DNA from: an uncultured Collinsella sp.
GTDB taxonomy: Bacteria; Actinomycetota; Coriobacteriia; Coriobacteriales; Coriobacteriaceae
Assembly: GCA_900542555.1 (NCBI GenBank)
Contig: UQNU01000001.1
Location: forward strand, 12,647-76,646
Reading direction: 5' to 3'
Length of the DNA stretch: 64,000 bases
Shown here: one piece after another, positions 60,509 to 64,000 of the stretch
How the letters are laid out: each line of letters begins with the position of its first letter
Numbering within the stretch: position 1 is the first letter of the stretch
Program-made: the position numbers and the translations under genes
Notes under the pieces: model-generated
Seen by the model: only the letters and a program-made list of their open reading frames with translations
Database searches by the model: none
Told to the model about the DNA's origin: nothing

Positions 60509-61435
60509 ATGCCCATTCGTATTCCCGACGCCCTTCCTGCCGCTGCGCAGCTCGAGAGCGAGAACATTTTTGTCATGACCGAGTACCGCGCGCTGCACCA
60601 GGACATCCGTCCGCTGCGCGTGCTCATTCTCAACCTCATGCCCACCAAGATTGCCACCGAGACGCAGATCATGCGCAAGCTCTCCAACACGCCGCTGCAG
60701 GTGGAGGTGGACCTGCTGCGCACCAAGACGCACGAGGCCACGCACGTAAGCGCCGGCCACCTGGAGACGTTCTACCGCACGTTCGACGACATCCGCGACA
60801 TCCACTATGACGGCCTGATCATCACGGGCGCGCCGGTGGAGCAGATGCCGTTCGAAGAGGTCGACTACTGGCCCGAGCTCTGCCAGATTATGGATTGGTC
60901 CACCACGCACGTGCACTCTACGCTGCACATTTGTTGGGGCGCGCAGGCCGGCCTGTACCATCATTACGGTATCCAGAAGTACGACCTGCCGGCAAAGGCG
61001 AGCGGCGTGTTTGAGCATTATCTGGTGAAGCCGCAAAGCCCGCTGGTCCGCGGCTTTGACGACCGTTTCTATGCCGTGCATTCGCGCAACACCGATGTGC
61101 GCCGCGAGGACGTGGAGGCCGAGCCGCAGCTCGAGGTCGTGGCCGTGTCTGACGAGGTGGGCCTGTACATCGTCAAGTCGACCGACAGCCGCCGCTTTTT
61201 TGTCTTTGGCCATCCCGAGTACGACACCGACACGTTGCGCCTGGAGTACGAGCGCGACGTGAAGCGCGGCCTCAACCCTCAGGTGCCGGCGCATTACTTC
61301 CCGGGCGACGACCCCGCCGCCGAGCCGCGCAACGTCTGGCGCAGCCAGGCTCAGCTGCTCTACACCAACTGGCTCAACTACTACGTCTACCAGACCACGC
61401 CCTACGACCTGGCCCGCGCCGGCGAGGAGCACTAG
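60509..61435 (+). CDS. metAA: Homoserine O-acyltransferase (MetA type)
   Basis: 308-aa enzyme that acylates homoserine, the first step to methionine. It has the class-I amidotransferase-like fold: catalytic Cys142 in [16 protein letters not shown], and His and Glu in [10 protein letters not shown]. The residue that sets donor choice (position 111 in the motif [15 protein letters not shown]) is Glu, which in characterised MetA proteins marks acetyl-CoA use rather than succinyl-CoA; hence an acetyltransferase is most likely. AAGGAGC precedes ATG 60509. I see no SAM riboswitch upstream. It uses the homoserine pool made by asd/lysC genes elsewhere in the window. Confidence 0.93.
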   Translation: MPIRIPDALPAAAQLESENIFVMTEYRALHQDIRPLRVLILNLMPTKIATETQIMRKLSNTPLQVEVDLLRTKTHEATHVSAGHLETFYRTFDDIRDIHYDGLIITGAPVEQMPFEEVDYWPELCQIMDWSTTHVHSTLHICWGAQAGLYHHYGIQKYDLPAKASGVFEHYLVKPQSPLVRGFDDRFYAVHSRNTDVRREDVEAEPQLEVVAVSDEVGLYIVKSTDSRRFFVFGHPEYDTDTLRLEYERDVKRGLNPQVPAHYFPGDDPAAEPRNVWRSQAQLLYTNWLNYYVYQTTPYDLARAGEEH

Positions 61436-61458
61436 GCTGTCGGGAGGTACGCTGGCAT

Positions 61459-62055
61459 TTAGGCACTGATGATGTGGGGTAGCGGCAGGTCGTGGGCGTC
61501 GGTGGGAACGTGGTCGACGCGCTGTTCGTCAAAGGCGATGCCGACGATTTGGCATGCGGGCGAGAGTATAGGCAGGTAGCGGTCGTAGCAGCCTCCGCCG
61601 TAGCCCAGGCGCGCGCCGGTGCGGTCGAAAGCTACGAGTGGCACGACAACCATGTCGAGCTCGGCGGCGGGCACGATGGGGAAGTGGTCGCTGTCGACGT
61701 CCGTGGATGCGAAGGCCCGCGTAGGGTGGGCGATAAACGGGGCCTCGGACGCATCGCCGGCAGAGACTGCCCGCATGCACATGCACTGGCCACAAGCCAT
61801 GGCGTCTGTTGCCGAGAGCATGCACGGATAGGCCGCGCGCCAGCCACGCGCGACGGCCGCGGCGGCAAACGCGGCTGGGTCGACCTCGGAACCCATGGCG
61901 GCATAGACGGCAACGGTGTGCGGTGCCGCGGCACCCAAGCGATCCATCAGCTCAACAAGCCGCGCGCATACAACAGCAGACTTCGCCGCCCGCACATCCA
62001 AATCAATCGCATCGCGCCGAGCAATCACCGCCCGCCGCAACTCAGCCTTATCCAT
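61459..62055 (-). CDS. 5-formyltetrahydrofolate cyclo-ligase
   Basis: 198-aa enzyme that converts 5-formyl-THF with ATP to 5,10-methenyl-THF. The N-terminal KAELRRAVIARRDAI and the C-terminal ATP/substrate motif VVPLVAFDRTGARLGYGGGCYDRYL are typical. ATG 62055 follows GAGG at 5 bases. The central part has an unusual run of Met and Cys (MACGQCMCMRAVS, about 96-108). The gene lies alone on the minus strand, with a family S stem-loop directly ahead of its ribosome-binding site. Confidence 0.92.
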   Translation of the reverse strand: MDKAELRRAVIARRDAIDLDVRAAKSAVVCARLVELMDRLGAAAPHTVAVYAAMGSEVDPAAFAAAAVARGWRAAYPCMLSATDAMACGQCMCMRAVSAGDASEAPFIAHPTRAFASTDVDSDHFPIVPAAELDMVVVPLVAFDRTGARLGYGGGCYDRYLPILSPACQIVGIAFDEQRVDHVPTDAHDLPLPHIISA

Positions 62056-62081
62056 CCCAGCCTCATCTCCCAAACCTTCCA

Positions 62082-62119
62082 AAAAGGGACAGGTTTATTT
62101 TGGCAGGTTTTATTTGGGC
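62082..62119 (-). repeat. Dispersed stem-loop, family S copy 7 (leader)
   Basis: On the minus strand ATAAAACCTGCCAAAATAAA followed by CCTGTCCCTTTTTGGAAGGT, ending right before the ribosome-binding region of the 5-FTHF cyclo-ligase gene. Confidence 0.82.
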
Positions 62120-62186
62120 AAACGCGACGGATTCACCCCAAATCGCCACAAAGGTGCCCGTTCCTTTTGCGGTGGCTTGGGCTGAA

Positions 62187-62198
62187 TGTTGCGCAACA
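62187..62198. promoter_or_regulatory. 12-bp palindrome upstream of the zinc-ribbon protein gene
   Basis: TGTTGCGCAACA is a perfect palindrome 60 bases ahead of the ATG. A similar TGTTGTACAACA core occurs in the degV palindrome (28677). Confidence 0.4.
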
Positions 62199-62257
62199 AG
62201 GGCTGCATTTTTGGGTTTACCTTCATGGTGGAAGGAATGAACCGAAAGGAGCCCGCC

Positions 62258-63913
62258 ATGTTTTGTCGCTCGTGTGGTACGCCGCTTGTCGACGACGCCC
62301 TCTTTTGCCTCGTCTGCGGCGCACCCGTAGCACCCGACCAGGCCGCGGCCACGCAGCAACCCCAGCCTGCTGCGCCCGCTCCTGGGCAATACGTGCCCGT
62401 GCAGCAGCCCGCGCGGCGCAGGCGTTCCAAGAAGCCCCTCATCGCCCTTGCCGCGGTGCTTGCCGTGGCGGCGGGTGTCGGCGGGGGAGCGCTGTTCTAC
62501 TTCACCCAGATCGCGACCACGCCTATCGACGAAAAGACCTTCCCGGATAGCGGCATGCGTGCGCTTGTCTCGACCAAGTACGACACGAACGGTGACGGCC
62601 GCATTTCACGCGACGAGGCCAAGGCGGTGACGTCGGTCGAGCTGGACGGCGTCGCGTCGACGAAGGGCCTGGGCAAGGTGTTCCCCAACGTTACCAGTGT
62701 GGAATACGGTGGGGACAAACTCGTCAACCTGGACCTCTCGGGTTGCGGAGACCTTAAAACCGTCGAGCTTAACTCGGCGAGCAACGTCACCGTCATTAAC
62801 CTGGACGGTTGCGACAACATCGAGAAGCTCGACCTTTCAAATGCCGGGGAGCTCAAAAGCGTCGATCTTTCGGGTAAAAAGAAGCTCGCCACGCTGGCAC
62901 TGCCGCAGGATACGAAGGTTAGCGGCATTAAGGACACGCAGCTCGACGAGTTGTGGCTGCCGATGTCCTACGAGGGTACCGATAAATCGGACCAGTACGG
63001 CGATATCTACGAGATCGAGCGTGACGAGAACGGCTACGTCACGGGCTTCACGTCTGCCGTCAAGCAAGGTGGCGGTGTAAGCTACAGCGTCGAGCACGAT
63101 GAGTCGCATCGCATTTCGGAGATTGAGGAAGATCTGGCGGGCGGTTACGAGAACGTCAACACGTTTACGTACGACGCCGACGGTAACGTCACGCGCATCG
63201 ACTGCGATGCCGACATGAGCGATTCGTCTAGCACCACGACGTTTACCTACGACGCGGACGGAAACCTGATCAACAAGACGACCCACGCGGGCTACGGCGA
63301 GAGCGCGAGTACGTATATTTATCAGGACGGCAACATGGTGACCAACACCGATACCAGCCCGGCCAATCCTCGGACGGTCGTGTATTCGTACGGATACGAC
63401 AAGGATCGCGTGACGTCCTTTACGCTGGATTGCCAGGGCGACACGGTGGGAACTACGTGGACGATTACCGCGGGCTACGAGTATGACAAGGACGGCAACA
63501 TTTCGCGTATCTCGCCTGTGGCATATGACTCGCACGGCAACGACTACGGCTCGCTGAACTCGTACGCAGCGGTGGATTATTCGTACAGCGACGGAAAGCT
63601 CGACAGGATCGATTCCGAGCGCGGCGGCTATGCGGAGTTCTACTACGACGACCACGGCAACCTGACGTCGGTCGACGAGTATGCCGGCCGCGGTTCGGAT
63701 GCCGAGTTTGAGTTTGAGCACGAGGTCGAGTACCAGCGCTACTTCTGCAACAAGCACGAGAAGAACAAGCCGGAGGAGTGGATTCGTCTGGATGCAGAGT
63801 ATGACGTCGACCAGGGTAGCTGGAGCAACGACTCCGATTATGGTCGCGAATGCTTTGCAAGGATGTACAAGCTCGATCCGCTGGCAGCCACGCTGAACCC
63901 GTTTATCAAGTAG
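62258..63913 (+). CDS. Zinc-ribbon membrane protein with EF-hand and YD-like repeats
   Basis: 551-aa membrane-anchored protein I cannot assign to a known function. The N-terminus has a zinc ribbon (FCRSCGTPLVDDALFCLVCGAPV), a Pro/Gln/Ala linker, a basic stretch (RRRRSKK) and one helix (about 58-82). The outside part begins with a calcium-binding EF-hand loop, YDTNGDGRISRDEA (about 107-121), then LRR-like strands (LVNLDLSGCGDLKTVELNS; about 145-220) and, from about 285, several YD-type units (FTYDADGNVTRID, FTYDADGNLINK, YEYDKDGNISRIS, FYYDDHGNLTSVD). AAAGGAG stands 6 bases before the ATG. The topology is cytoplasmic ribbon, extracytoplasmic repeats. Confidence 0.88.
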   Translation: MFCRSCGTPLVDDALFCLVCGAPVAPDQAAATQQPQPAAPAPGQYVPVQQPARRRRSKKPLIALAAVLAVAAGVGGGALFYFTQIATTPIDEKTFPDSGMRALVSTKYDTNGDGRISRDEAKAVTSVELDGVASTKGLGKVFPNVTSVEYGGDKLVNLDLSGCGDLKTVELNSASNVTVINLDGCDNIEKLDLSNAGELKSVDLSGKKKLATLALPQDTKVSGIKDTQLDELWLPMSYEGTDKSDQYGDIYEIERDENGYVTGFTSAVKQGGGVSYSVEHDESHRISEIEEDLAGGYENVNTFTYDADGNVTRIDCDADMSDSSSTTTFTYDADGNLINKTTHAGYGESASTYIYQDGNMVTNTDTSPANPRTVVYSYGYDKDRVTSFTLDCQGDTVGTTWTITAGYEYDKDGNISRISPVAYDSHGNDYGSLNSYAAVDYSYSDGKLDRIDSERGGYAEFYYDDHGNLTSVDEYAGRGSDAEFEFEHEVEYQRYFCNKHEKNKPEEWIRLDAEYDVDQGSWSNDSDYGRECFARMYKLDPLAATLNPFIK

Positions 63914-63953
63914 TGGCCCACTCGCAAACCACCACAAAGGTGCCTGTGAACTG

Positions 63954-63990
63954 CCTCCCATTTCTTGGACATCGGGAAATGGGAGGTTTT
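63954..63990 (+). terminator. Rho-independent terminator
   Basis: CCTCCCATTTC (about 63956-63966) pairs perfectly with GAAATGGGAGG, followed by TTTT. It ends the zinc-ribbon protein transcript. An ATG at 63993 could begin the next gene, of which too little is visible. Confidence 0.82.
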
Positions 63991-64000
63991 CCATGAGTAT

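Noticed and set aside
60298..60741. N-terminal extension of the lactate dehydrogenase-like frame
   Set aside because: It runs across the metA start and has no motif; AAAGGA marks ATG 60297.

Overview
The window is bacterial, GC-rich and densely coded. Gene content (glycyl-radical fermentation, many PTS genes, mannose-family PTS plus SIS deglycases, KdgT, SEC-C methionine aminopeptidase) and the numerous intergenic stem-loops fit a gut Coriobacteriia, most likely Collinsella. That placement is an inference from style and families; there is no rRNA, tRNA, CRISPR array, phage or insertion sequence to fix it.

Layout. 1-2.0 kb: end of a polar amino-acid ABC importer (permease, permease, ATPase), then a class-I glutamine amidotransferase-like hydrolase. 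3.0-5.3 kb: an HPt protein and a GGDEF/REC/HD-GYP signalling protein. 5.5-12.4 kb: alpha/beta hydrolase, radical SAM protein, methionine aminopeptidase, 2-hydroxyacid dehydrogenase, M18 aminopeptidase, phosphofructokinase. 12.9-18.5 kb: two-component system with a MacB/FtsX-type ABC transporter. 18.7-25.0 kb: DNA repair methyltransferase and the aspartate-family block asd, lysC, thrC, thrB. 25.3-28.6 kb: engB, mtnN, pflA, degV. 28.9-34.5 kb: a LacI-controlled sucrose/fructan locus (GH32, PTS EIIBC, atypical GH32). 34.9-37.3 kb: a pyruvate formate-lyase whose glycyl-radical domain is a separate gene. 37.8-39.7 kb: KdgT-type permease and an SDR. 39.9-44.6 kb: MarR regulator with a heterodimeric ABC exporter. 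45.2-58.9 kb: DAHP synthase, EamA transporter, a mannose-family PTS with a SIS-domain deglycase, HAD phosphatase, YitT, two GntR/UTRA regulators around RecQ, and a second SIS deglycase; together these look like uptake and cleavage of Amadori compounds or amino sugars. 59.3-63.9 kb: lactate/hydroxyacid dehydrogenase, metA, 5-FTHF cyclo-ligase and a zinc-ribbon/EF-hand/YD-like membrane protein.

The most striking content is not coding. Two families of structured elements lie in the sense orientation just 3' of genes. Family A (9406, 46227, 54760) has four helices that covary in all three copies, an invariant GACC-AGAA-GGTC hairpin and conserved internal loops. Family B (12394, 19586, 25018, 34681, 34804) is a very long hairpin whose stems differ completely between copies while one internal loop (GTCCTCG opposite CTGCGGAAT) is kept. 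A third short stem-loop (CCTGCCAAAA/TTTTTGGCAGG with a conserved loop) occurs seven times, three of them directly before ribosome-binding sites. I do not recognise any of these as a named RNA, and they are my main candidates for something undescribed.
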